Source: Gimesia alba
Lineage (GTDB): Bacteria > Planctomycetota > Planctomycetia > Planctomycetales > Planctomycetaceae
Assembly (NCBI RefSeq): GCF_007744675.1
Contig: NZ_CP036269.1
Span: forward strand, 4,257,546 to 4,321,545
DNA length: 64,000 nt
Direction of reading: 5' to 3'
In this document: in pieces, positions 26,681 to 35,092 of the stretch
Numbering within the stretch: the first letter of the stretch is position 1
Layout of the letters: each line of letters begins with the position of its first letter
The notes under the pieces: model-generated
The model's input: only the letters and a program-made list of their open reading frames with translations
Database searches by the model: none
What the model was told of the DNA's origin: nothing
Made by a program: the position numbers and the translations under genes

Positions 26681-27679
26681 GTGAAGCATTTCGCTCTGCG
26701 CATTATTCCCCTGACCGTTGGTCTTATTCTTTTTTCACAATGTTTTACGCACGCCTGGAACTATGCCGGGCATCGCATCATTGCCTCCATCGCCTATGAT
26801 CAACTCGATCCATCAACGCAGACAGCGATGCTTGAATTGCTGAAACAACATCCTCGATTCGAACAGGACTTCCAATCGCGGATGCCTGATGTCATCAAAA
26901 ACGCAAGTCCCGAAATCCAGAATCGCTGGATCTTTATGCGCGCCGCAACCTGGCCGGATCTTGCCCGCAGTTTTAACGATGCTAACCGCGAAAAATACCA
27001 CCACGGCACCTGGCACTACATCAACCAGCCCATCTATCTTGACTCTGCATCAGAACAAGTTTTAAGCCGCGCACTAACCGCAAATGTCGCGACATCAATC
27101 AAAGAGGGCGACGATCCGCTACTGTTCAACATCCTGCAGGCACTGGAATATTGTGTCAAAAAAATGAAAGACCCCGCCGTCAGCAAAGCGGACAAAGCCG
27201 TCTACCTCTGCTGGATCATGCACCTGACCGGCGACAGTCATCAGCCTTTGCATTCCTCGGCTCTGTTCTCCAAAAAAACCTTCCCGGAAGGCGATCGAGG
27301 CGGCAACAGCATCCGCATTGGCAAATCCAACCTGCATTCCCAATGGGACGGCTTACTGGGGAACAGCTTCAAATATTCCGACATCGTCGGCCACGCAGTC
27401 GGCATCGCCCGCAATCCGGCCATGAAACAACTTGGCGAGAAAGCGACACAGCAAATGAACTTCTCCGCCTGGATCAACGAAAGCCATGAATTGGCCCGCG
27501 AGAAAGCCTACTGTCCTGAGATCCTGGAAGCGGCCCGCAAGAGTGAAGCTGCCGACGGTAAATTCCAAAAGCTCTCCGCACTCCCCCCAAGCTACTACCA
27601 GCAGGCCGGCACCATCGCCGCCAAACGAGCCGCCCAGTCAGGCTGGCGACTGGCAGAACTGATCAAGAATGTACAATGA
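26681..27679 (+). CDS. Secreted S1/P1-family nuclease
   Basis: 332 aa from a GTG at 26681. A 25-residue signal peptide ends THA; cleavage would leave an N-terminal Trp (WNYAGHR), the residue that binds zinc through its amino group in S1/P1 nucleases. Other zinc ligands and family motifs are visible: the His of GHRIIASIA, Trp-Pro-Asp (TWPDLAR), HYIN, MHLTGDSHQPLH, GDRGGN and NLHSQWD. The enzyme cleaves single-stranded nucleic acid and often removes 3'-phosphate in a trinuclear zinc site; it acts outside the cytoplasm. It is transcribed divergently from the ankyrin-giant operon and was duplicated with it. The duplicate is a scar at about 30728-30895. Confidence 0.9.
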   Translation: MKHFALRIIPLTVGLILFSQCFTHAWNYAGHRIIASIAYDQLDPSTQTAMLELLKQHPRFEQDFQSRMPDVIKNASPEIQNRWIFMRAATWPDLARSFNDANREKYHHGTWHYINQPIYLDSASEQVLSRALTANVATSIKEGDDPLLFNILQALEYCVKKMKDPAVSKADKAVYLCWIMHLTGDSHQPLHSSALFSKKTFPEGDRGGNSIRIGKSNLHSQWDGLLGNSFKYSDIVGHAVGIARNPAMKQLGEKATQQMNFSAWINESHELAREKAYCPEILEAARKSEAADGKFQKLSALPPSYYQQAGTIAAKRAAQSGWRLAELIKNVQ

Positions 27680-27716
27680 ACCGAAACCTTCTTCCTGTCA
27701 GCGTACTGCATCCGTT

Positions 27717-27782
27717 TCAGATGGTTTGACTTTCCACCAGACAGACATAAACCACAAGGAAAGCCAATTTCTGATTCTTCAA
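27717..27782 (-). pseudogene. Scar of the giant gene's 5' end in duplication unit B
   Basis: On the minus strand a GGGAGGTT ribosome site, a TTG start and the codons KNQKLAF are kept as at the start of the intact giant gene. Similarity fades after about 18 codons and a stop follows at 27717. The bases between this start and the downstream end of ankyrin copy B (27783-27849) also match the corresponding spacer of unit A. Confidence 0.85.
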
Positions 27783-27849
27783 TGTAGAACCTCCCAGATA
27801 GCAAACGTTGAGGAACGGCAGACCACTCCTGACTGCTTAAAAAAGACTC

Positions 27850-30432
27850 TCACTCTTTCGACGTGACTTCCTTTGTTTTCTCAGGCACTTTAATCTGCTT
27901 CGGAAACTCACTGCGTAACCAGTCAATGTCCAACAGCTTGAGCCCTGATTTCAATCGTGCCTGGATATCTTTCTCGTGGTATTTGCGTCCCTCTGCAACA
28001 TCATTGAAGATCGTCACCGACATATCTTTCAATGCATCGTAGCAGTCGGCCATGTATCTGGTTTTTCTGAGTCCAGGGCGGGCCTGCACCTTCTCGGCCT
28101 GGGCGGTATACTGTTTGGCTTTTTCGAAAGATTCCGGCGTTCCCTGCTCACTGCAGATCTGGCACATGGCTGCCATGGTTTTGATGTATTGGACTTCTAA
28201 CGTCCGCCCTTCATCCGGTTCTCCCTTCAGCATAAAGGAGGCGACGGCATTGCATTCATCCAGAAAACGCTGTACGTCACAGCTCTTTTCACCCCCATAA
28301 CTCATTAATGTAGACATGAACGCAGTCAGCGCACCGCTGTAATCGCCGGCGCCCCGGGCTTTTTTCTCAGTCGAATCTGCGCGGGTAAAGTTGGCGCGTT
28401 CCCGTTTGACTCCCCTGTAAGCATAATTGATTGAATCCTGATCGCGTTGTGAAAGCGGTCGGACTTCTATTTCATATTCAAAGTCGTAGATTTCCCCGTC
28501 CAGCGTCACCACACGCGCCTGCACGACATGGGTGCCGGGCGCCATGCCGCATAACCAGGAATCGTTCCCGATTCGCGACATCATATCCCCGCCACGGGAT
28601 GGTCTCCAGAAACGGTAGCTGTAAAGCGTGCGGCCTTTCAGTCTGCTCCGCACGACATATTCTTTTTCCCAGACCTTATAGAACCGCTTCTTTTTTACAA
28701 CGATGTCCGGTCGGCTCAATTGTTTACGCTGATAACCTTTGCGATCGAATTCCATAACAGTAGGATAAATGGCAAAAGAGGACCGCGTTTGAGGAGAATC
28801 GACCCCCAGCAGCACCAGATTCGAATCGGAAATATGCCCCACCAGATAGCGGGCCACTTCCAGCAGGCCTTTCATGATTGTATTTTCGTCTTTCACCTGC
28901 TTAGCAACCTGGTTCTCTTCCCGGAGCATGAACTGGTAGCTCACCATATTGTAACGCTGAATTAACATATTCTGTGATACCGCCAGCTCGTCCAGCAGAT
29001 CCTGACGTTTCGCTTTTTTGGCATCTTTCAACAGATACTTCATCGCCTTCTGCCGTCCCTCGGCCCGGCGGAGGACTTTAGATGCTTCGCGCAGATCCAG
29101 CGCGGAAGGATCCTGGCTGCTTAATTCTGACAGTTCTTCGTAGGACTTTTCCAACGTCGCCACTGAAGCCCTCGTACGAGCTTCGAGATTCCCTTTCGGT
29201 CGCAACTCCTCGCGAATCTTCGGCCACAATTTTTCTTCCAGTAACTCCAGCACCACGTCCTGCGCAAAACGGATCACCAAATGATAGCTGGAAATATTCA
29301 TGACCAGTTTGGCCACCTGGGCTTTAATCTCATTCCGCACCTTGGCCCGTGCGGCCGCCTGAAGCGACTTCATATCATTGAGCCGAATGCCAATGACCTG
29401 CTGCAATTGCTGATCGAGATAACCCTTCATCGATTTCTCGATCTGTTGGGTAGAGCGATCTCGAAACATCTGCAGATGTTCTGGTTTGATGAACGCCCCC
29501 AACCCTTCCTGGTCGAGTTTCTCTTCCACTTCCTGTTTCAGATAAAATAACACCGCCTCATGGGCAACACTCCGGGAACGGGCCGCATATCCCGCATCTT
29601 TATCCTGAGGCATCTGCAACTGTGAAAGCTGCTGCAGGATAATGGTCGAACGTTCCAGCATCGCACGCATCTCGCGCACCAGTTCCCGTTCTTCAAACAG
29701 ACCGCGTCGCGGCCCCCGATTCGTATTCGAATATTTGTCCAAGTAAGCACAGGCAGCTTGCGCTGCAGCGACCAGCAGTTCCCCCTGTTGTTTTACATCT
29801 TTTTTCGGAGGGGGAGTCTGCATTGCGCCCAGAATCCGGAACCGTTCATCGATTTTCTTAAGTTGCGCGTGATGCACTTTCAACGGTTCCAGCCAGACCG
29901 AAATTGAGCGGTTTCGCTCTGGCCGCGGGACTTTATGTTTCCCTGCTTTCACCAGCGCATACCGTTTTTCGAGCATCGAAGTCATCTCCTCGGCACTCTG
30001 CTGATCATATTCCTGTTTCACCAGATCCAGGGGCGTCTGATTCTGCTGATTCTCCTTATGGATATCGGCCCCGTTATTAACCAGAATCAACGACATCGTT
30101 AGTTGATGTCCCGCAATCGCAATGTGCAAAGGAGCCTGCCCTTGATCATCCAGCGCATTCAAATCGGCGCCGGCCCGGATCCGCCCAATAACCGCCGCAT
30201 ACTTTCGTTGCTGGACCAACTGATGCAGACTCAATTGATCTTCGCCCGCTTGTTTCTCCATCCCTTGGACGGCACGCAGTCGTGCTTCCAGGTCGGGCAA
30301 TTCCTCTCCCGGTACCGGTTCAGATGCGGCGTCCTTCGATTCCTGGGCCAGGATGACTGCATGCGGTGAAGCAAGAAAACAGAGCGTCAGAACGGCAGAA
30401 AGAAGACCAACGCGCTTACCCGGTACACACAT
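27850..30432 (-). CDS. Exported ankyrin-repeat protein, copy B
   Basis: 860 aa from the ATG at 30432 with GAGGAGGAG 7 bases upstream, the same leader layout as copy A. The signal peptide ends VILAQ and lacks the Cys seen in copy A. Over the ankyrin region (about residues 40-137) a hand count gives roughly 64% identity to copy A, and the last twenty residues differ at one position. Ankyrin repeats lie at GQAPLHIAIAG and NNGADIHKENQQNQTP, followed by the long helical region and the beta-rich part with YKVWEKEYVVR. It is intact although its former operon partner, the giant gene, has decayed to a scar. This suggests that the ankyrin protein is selected on its own. Confidence 0.8.
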   Translation of the reverse strand: MCVPGKRVGLLSAVLTLCFLASPHAVILAQESKDAASEPVPGEELPDLEARLRAVQGMEKQAGEDQLSLHQLVQQRKYAAVIGRIRAGADLNALDDQGQAPLHIAIAGHQLTMSLILVNNGADIHKENQQNQTPLDLVKQEYDQQSAEEMTSMLEKRYALVKAGKHKVPRPERNRSISVWLEPLKVHHAQLKKIDERFRILGAMQTPPPKKDVKQQGELLVAAAQAACAYLDKYSNTNRGPRRGLFEERELVREMRAMLERSTIILQQLSQLQMPQDKDAGYAARSRSVAHEAVLFYLKQEVEEKLDQEGLGAFIKPEHLQMFRDRSTQQIEKSMKGYLDQQLQQVIGIRLNDMKSLQAAARAKVRNEIKAQVAKLVMNISSYHLVIRFAQDVVLELLEEKLWPKIREELRPKGNLEARTRASVATLEKSYEELSELSSQDPSALDLREASKVLRRAEGRQKAMKYLLKDAKKAKRQDLLDELAVSQNMLIQRYNMVSYQFMLREENQVAKQVKDENTIMKGLLEVARYLVGHISDSNLVLLGVDSPQTRSSFAIYPTVMEFDRKGYQRKQLSRPDIVVKKKRFYKVWEKEYVVRSRLKGRTLYSYRFWRPSRGGDMMSRIGNDSWLCGMAPGTHVVQARVVTLDGEIYDFEYEIEVRPLSQRDQDSINYAYRGVKRERANFTRADSTEKKARGAGDYSGALTAFMSTLMSYGGEKSCDVQRFLDECNAVASFMLKGEPDEGRTLEVQYIKTMAAMCQICSEQGTPESFEKAKQYTAQAEKVQARPGLRKTRYMADCYDALKDMSVTIFNDVAEGRKYHEKDIQARLKSGLKLLDIDWLRSEFPKQIKVPEKTKEVTSKE

Positions 30433-30727
30433 AAGAACTCCTCCTCAATCATGATTTGGCAGTCGGGAGACAGAGGTATCATGGCGATTATAAATCGGCC
30501 CGACACAAGGTCAACATGCGGAATGAAGTGATCTCTCCGTTTCTCGTAATTGAGAGGAAGTCTGTTTCGAACCGACCTTGGCATTCTCAGAAGAAACATT
30601 TTTAATCGGATACAGATTATGAATTTTATATAAACACACACCTAACCTGCTTGTATTAACATCAGGTTTCTCCCTATAGATGAGGTAGTGCATTACCGGT
30701 TTCTTTATTGTCTCAACTGGTGTTATT

Positions 30728-30895
30728 ATGGTGAACTGTTTTTTCTGCGCAGCGTTTCTCTGGTTGTTGTCCTGGTCTTATTTTCGCAATGCATCGCGTT
30801 TGCCTGGTACTATGCCGGCAATCCCATCCAAGAGAACCACCCAGTCAGGCTGACTGGCGACTGGCTAAACTGATTAACAGCCTGCAATAAGCAAA
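30728..30895 (+). pseudogene. Scar of the S1/P1 nuclease gene in duplication unit B
   Basis: The start region and signal peptide remain (LFSQCIAFAWYYAGNP against LFSQCFTHAWNYAGHR of the intact gene), with a one-base deletion near the start codon. The sequence then jumps to the last codons (CCCAGTCAGGCTG... against the same bases at the 3' end of the intact gene). About 850-900 bases are lost in between. The promoter-like pair at 30651-30680 is still present. The remaining part of the 30433-30978 gap holds no gene. Confidence 0.85.
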
Positions 30896-30978
30896 CCCGA
30901 GTTCCATCAAAGTGCAGTATTGGTTTCCGGTGATTTCACTTCCCACAAGATCAGCAGCTGAGCCGGGACTGTTTCTAG

Positions 30979-31683
30979 TTACCAACCATGATCTCGAGAA
31001 TAGTAGAACCAATTTCCCTGATAATTATTATCAAAGTTCTCTTTCGAATCGAGTTCAACATTAAACGAATCACGCTGAAAATAATCGAATTCATCGTATT
31101 TTTTCAAGAGTCGAAACAAGGCATCAGCCAACCGCTCATATGTTCCATCACTTTTGGCCCGCTCAACTTGGTCGTCGGTGTAAAAGAAGAAACTCCCATA
31201 CGAGAATTGCCAGATTTCCCGGCGGTGCATACTCTTGATCAAATCGTCGATTTCAGATTCTTTGACATGAGAACGGACTTCGTCTCGTGCATCCATCTCA
31301 AAGGATGTGAAAATGACGAACATATTTTTTGTCTGATATTTTTCAACACCCACTTTTCTGAGTATTCTCTGTGAGAATGATAGAGATTGAGAATCATTAC
31401 GTTTTAAGATCTCTTTAAATGCAACCAAGATCGCATCCTGCTTTTCAGAATCAAAATTCAAAGACCCATCACGGAATTTTTCAGCCTCGCTGATGAACTC
31501 AAAAACCACATTCAACCGCGGTTGTTTGAACGGAGAGATCACTTCATAGCAAATATTCAACACAGGCGTGCCATAGGTTGCCTCGATCCACTCTGCTAAC
31601 TCATCAAAGGGAAATAACCGTATTTTCTTACCCTGTTTGATAAGCTTGGAATCTTGGTAATCCCTATCTTCCGTGGTAAACAT
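30979..31683 (-). CDS. Hypothetical cytoplasmic protein
   Basis: 234 aa, not recognised. The ATG at 31683 has GGAAG about 5 bases upstream. Soluble and charged, with no signal peptide or membrane segment. The N-terminal half has alternating hydrophobic strands (VLNICYEVIS, LNVVFEFIS). The C-terminal third is rich in Phe and Tyr and ends DNNYQGNWFYYSRDHGW. It is AT-richer than its neighbours and stands alone between the decayed duplication and the ethanolamine ammonia-lyase fusion, so it may be an acquired orphan gene. Confidence 0.55.
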   Translation of the reverse strand: MFTTEDRDYQDSKLIKQGKKIRLFPFDELAEWIEATYGTPVLNICYEVISPFKQPRLNVVFEFISEAEKFRDGSLNFDSEKQDAILVAFKEILKRNDSQSLSFSQRILRKVGVEKYQTKNMFVIFTSFEMDARDEVRSHVKESEIDDLIKSMHRREIWQFSYGSFFFYTDDQVERAKSDGTYERLADALFRLLKKYDEFDYFQRDSFNVELDSKENFDNNYQGNWFYYSRDHGW

Positions 31684-31851
31684 CGTTCTTCCAGCATTCT
31701 AGAAAAGTGCCATTGCATTCTCAGATCTTATCTATTATTTGTGACACAATAAGTAGAACGATGTTCGCTTACACATCGACCACACAGTTACATTCAATAC
31801 AACCAATTTTGGTGCTTTTTATGTTTTGAAAACCCCAAGAAGATCGCGTAG

Positions 31852-34164
31852 TCACCCCAGATTCATCTGCTGCAAAATCCGCACAGTATCCTGGGCGGCG
31901 TGGGTGGGTTTGAGGGCCGTTGTTGCGATGCCGGAGACGACGCGGGTGATGTTGTGATCCACCTGCCCCGCTTGTCCCCAGACTGATCCCGGGGGAGAAG
32001 TCATGTAGACCGAGAAGGTATGATGTCCTGTGCCGGGGCGTTCGCCGATGATGTGCAGAATCGCCCGGTTGTCCACAAGACCTCCGAACAACGTTTCGCC
32101 AATCCGATAGCCGGCGCGGACACGCCCCGACCGAACGACGATATTCTGCTCCGCTGGCCGAAAACCGGCCGTCTGCAACTGAGATCGGAGTTCTTTCAGA
32201 AATGGTTCCAGCTGCCCTTCATCCATGATTGACAGCGCATTCAAGCCGTCGGAGATCACGATCTGTACGTTATACTTGTCGCCGTACTGTTGTCGCAGTT
32301 GTTGAACCGCGGTCTGAGATTCGTTCGAAAGCAGCTCACCCGTGGTGGGATGCAGAATGTATTCCAGCCGGTCGTTGGACTGTGTCTTGACGGGAACCAC
32401 ACTCGGCACGCCAGCGACAAAGGTGGGACTCAGCTCGGCCCAGATACTTTTTTTGGCGTCCTGATAAATCTGGTCGATCTCGATTTTCAATGCCGGATTC
32501 AACTCAGAAGGTTTCTGTCCAAATCCTTCCGCGATGAACACGCCCCGCTTGCGGATCTCTGCTAACTGCTGACGGCCCGCTTTGATTATCGCGGCGTCAC
32601 TCCGTGTATCCCCCTTCTTGCGACGATACTGCAGATAAACCCACGTCGGGTCGCCGAAATGCTGCGTCGGTTTGCCGTCGGCGTCGATCACAGCCAGCTT
32701 TTGAAAGAAGGCCCACATCGCATCGTTCACGCGCGTGCCGAATTTCTCACGAATCCGCACATGATCCTGAAATCCCGTGGTGAGATAACCGAGCATCGGG
32801 TCAATCTTCGTCGGTAGTGCCATCAGATAGGCGGGATTGGCGGGCATGATCTGATCCAGGCACCAGTCCAGGTCATCCAGCGACACGTCCATATGCAGCG
32901 TCGAACAGACATCCAGGCCAATCGTCAAGCCATGCAGTTTACCCATCACGATGTCTTCCAGACAACAGCGCACTAACTGCTCACGCGTCCGAAAAACTTC
33001 CGGCCCGATGAACCCGGCCACATCATTCAAGTGCACCCAGGGGGCCGGTGTTTTGCCTGCTGCTTTTTGAGCCGCAGCAACTTCGTGGGTCAATGCACGG
33101 GCAAAACCGTATTTCCGCGACTCGTGCAGCACCATATCAAAACCGTGACTGTGTCCGTTGGTGAAGTCGGCTCCCTGCCCGGTTTCGAAATATAAACCAT
33201 ATTTCCCCGTCCGCGAGCGGGCATAGTCGCGCATCTTTTTCAGACTGATGTCGAACGTCTTATTGGCGTCATCACTGCCGGCGATACTTTGAAACCAGAG
33301 GGCAGTACTCCCCGGACTCTGTCGTTCCACCTCTGCCTGCACATCAATATGCGATAACACACAGTGCGGCATCACATCCTCAACCCCAAACGTGACCAGC
33401 AGATCACGCAGAACCAGTTCCACCGCCCGCACCGATTCGGGCTCACTGGAAACCGGATTTGTCCCCAGCACGACATCACCCACTGCATAAGACCAGCCGT
33501 CCAGAACCTGCCAGAAAATATCGTCCGGATTGTCAGTGGGTGAGTTGGGTTGAATCCGTGCTCCCAGATAGTCTTTTGCTCCGATCTGGCTGCCGGGCAG
33601 CGGATTAAAGACTTTCGCGCCCACGGCAATCAATTCCTGTTGACTCATCAACTTGACGACACAGCCGATGACATCACTGGAAAGCCCTGGTGCCACCGCT
33701 TTGATGGCCGCTTCATTTTGCGTGAGCAGCAACTGTTTCAATTCGCCGACCGTCAGTTTCGCAGCACGATCATGTGCCTCGGATGACTGTCCCTGCACAA
33801 TCAATTGATGCAGTTCGTCCTCAAAAACAGGATTCACATTCAGATCTTGAATCCGGGTCCGTTCAATCAGTTGCCGGGCGTTGTCTCGAGAGCGCTGATC
33901 GACGGCCGCCACGCCGATCATCTGATCGCCTTCCTTGAATTCATTCGCTGCACCAAGGATCTGCCGATACAGTATGGGATCGAATGCTCCTTTGACGCGC
34001 TCGATGTACGCGAAGAGATCTTCCCCCTCCTGAATCTCTGGAATCGAAACGCCTGCGTCAGTTGTTTCCCTGGCTGCCATCCGTTTTGCCTGCGTGAACG
34101 AGAGTGTCAGAGCGAACGGGGCTCCCAGCATGGTTTGTACGAAATCGCGACGGTTCCACTGCAC
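31852..34164 (-). CDS. EutB-EutC ethanolamine ammonia-lyase fusion with Tat-like leader
   Basis: 770 aa from a GTG at 34164, preferred because AAAGGG lies 9 bases upstream; a TTG six codons earlier is possible. The leader QWNRRDFVQTMLGAPFAL has a twin-Arg motif before a hydrophobic stretch. Residues about 60-480 match the large subunit EutB and about 500-770 the small subunit EutC, normally separate proteins. The adenosylcobalamin enzyme splits ethanolamine to acetaldehyde and ammonia. Substrate-site residues known from enterobacterial EutB all have counterparts: Arg and Gln in ARIQPN, Asn in GTNPV, Glu in YFETGQG, Asp in IGLDVC. EutC keeps VISDGLNALSI and IGERPGTG. No eut microcompartment, EutA or B12 genes are nearby. 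Export of a B12 enzyme would be unusual; a later start (MAARETT) would make it cytoplasmic. Confidence 0.85.
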   Translation of the reverse strand: MQWNRRDFVQTMLGAPFALTLSFTQAKRMAARETTDAGVSIPEIQEGEDLFAYIERVKGAFDPILYRQILGAANEFKEGDQMIGVAAVDQRSRDNARQLIERTRIQDLNVNPVFEDELHQLIVQGQSSEAHDRAAKLTVGELKQLLLTQNEAAIKAVAPGLSSDVIGCVVKLMSQQELIAVGAKVFNPLPGSQIGAKDYLGARIQPNSPTDNPDDIFWQVLDGWSYAVGDVVLGTNPVSSEPESVRAVELVLRDLLVTFGVEDVMPHCVLSHIDVQAEVERQSPGSTALWFQSIAGSDDANKTFDISLKKMRDYARSRTGKYGLYFETGQGADFTNGHSHGFDMVLHESRKYGFARALTHEVAAAQKAAGKTPAPWVHLNDVAGFIGPEVFRTREQLVRCCLEDIVMGKLHGLTIGLDVCSTLHMDVSLDDLDWCLDQIMPANPAYLMALPTKIDPMLGYLTTGFQDHVRIREKFGTRVNDAMWAFFQKLAVIDADGKPTQHFGDPTWVYLQYRRKKGDTRSDAAIIKAGRQQLAEIRKRGVFIAEGFGQKPSELNPALKIEIDQIYQDAKKSIWAELSPTFVAGVPSVVPVKTQSNDRLEYILHPTTGELLSNESQTAVQQLRQQYGDKYNVQIVISDGLNALSIMDEGQLEPFLKELRSQLQTAGFRPAEQNIVVRSGRVRAGYRIGETLFGGLVDNRAILHIIGERPGTGHHTFSVYMTSPPGSVWGQAGQVDHNITRVVSGIATTALKPTHAAQDTVRILQQMNLG

Positions 34165-34335
34165 AGTTCTGGTCCCTTTCAAGCAAAGCCTTGAAGAAAA
34201 ATCAGAGCGGGCACACTCTGATCTGCGTAGACACCATCATACCATCGACGGAAAAAGAAATACAATGTTTTGTAGGACTAGTGTGTCAATGAAATTGATT
34301 TCCGAAGTTCATTTACTGGAAGGTGATCCCAATTT

Positions 34336-35049
34336 CTATGCTCGCACTATTGTACAAAGTTCAATTTCGAGATCATCCAGTTCCACATGAACTGACCAGT
34401 CATCTGCTCGAAACCCCTTTACCGGAGGATCACACCGCTTAAGTTCATCAAGCCAATCGCGAGATTCTACATGAGCATCTTTAAGATTTACTCCTGTGAG
34501 ATCGGCACCACTGAATATCGTTCCTCTTAAATCGGCGTTTTCGAGGTTGGCGTCCGTCAAATCAGCGTTAGTTAATTTTGCATTTCTCATTTTGGCGCCG
34601 CAACAATTAGAACCCCATAAATTTGCTGCTTCTAAATTCGCACTGCCTAACAAAGTGCCGCTCAAATTCGCATTTTTGAAAATGGCTTGATCTAATTTTG
34701 AACTATGCAATTTTGCTTTGGCTAAATCTGCATTCGTTAGATTTGCTCCCGTCAAGAAGATCCCAAACATAACTGCTTCGCTCAAATTAGCCTCCGCTAA
34801 ATCAGCATATTCCAGATTGACAAATCTTAAATCTGACTTACTAATATTCGCGCCTCTTAAATTAGCCCCTTCTAAGACATTACAATTTAAACTCAACATT
34901 CGTAGATCAGCACCGCTGAGATCAGCATCATTTAAAAATAAACCTGTAAGATCCATGACGGGCATTGGGACATCGTCGGAAGGTATCTCCTCTTTCATTT
35001 TTTCATCAGAACATTGCTTTATTAGATAGACGTGCTCCGGATTAGCCAT
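34336..35049 (-). CDS. Pentapeptide-repeat protein
   Basis: 237 aa. From about residue 35 to 195 it is built of A(D/N)LxX pentapeptide repeats (ADLSG ADLRM, GANLR GANIS, NADLT DANLE NADLR), which fold into a right-handed square beta-helix. The N-terminus is acidic and the last 40 residues (RDWLDELKRCDPP... LDDLEIELC) lie outside the helix. No signal peptide. Some family members mimic DNA and protect gyrase, but most have no known role, and no such function is claimed here. AT-rich compared with the flanking enzyme genes. Confidence 0.85.
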   Translation of the reverse strand: MANPEHVYLIKQCSDEKMKEEIPSDDVPMPVMDLTGLFLNDADLSGADLRMLSLNCNVLEGANLRGANISKSDLRFVNLEYADLAEANLSEAVMFGIFLTGANLTNADLAKAKLHSSKLDQAIFKNANLSGTLLGSANLEAANLWGSNCCGAKMRNAKLTNADLTDANLENADLRGTIFSGADLTGVNLKDAHVESRDWLDELKRCDPPVKGFRADDWSVHVELDDLEIELCTIVRA

Positions 35050-35092
35050 TCCTATTTATCCTCATCCATTTTTTATTAGGATAGTACCCGAA

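Larger units (their letters stand above)
23533..27679. repeat. Tandem duplication unit A (giant-gene 5' end, ankyrin gene, S1/P1 nuclease)
   Basis: Shares gene order and diverged sequence with 27717-30895: the first codons and ribosome site of the giant gene, a full 860-codon ankyrin gene, the divergent intergenic block and the nuclease 5' region. Unit A has all three genes intact, with the giant gene continuing leftward. Confidence 0.85.
27717..30895. repeat. Tandem duplication unit B (decayed)
   Basis: Second copy of the module at 23533-27679. Only the ankyrin gene is intact; the giant gene is reduced to its first codons and the nuclease to its two ends. Coding and non-coding parts are diverged rather than identical, so this is an old biological duplication and not an assembly artefact. 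Confidence 0.85.

Noticed and set aside
30688..30873. A 61-codon plus-strand frame as a new small exported protein
   Set aside because: Its middle is the signal peptide of the decayed nuclease and its end is the nuclease's last codons, so it is a scar.
23533..30895. The two ankyrin copies could be an assembly duplication
   Set aside because: They differ across the whole length, in coding and non-coding DNA, and the flanking genes are decayed only in one copy, so this is a real, old duplication.
34336..35049. Long open frames on the plus strand opposite the pentapeptide-repeat gene
   Set aside because: The repeat itself makes the opposite strand open and repetitive. The minus-strand frame has the ADLxx pattern, and the plus-strand frames have no family match.
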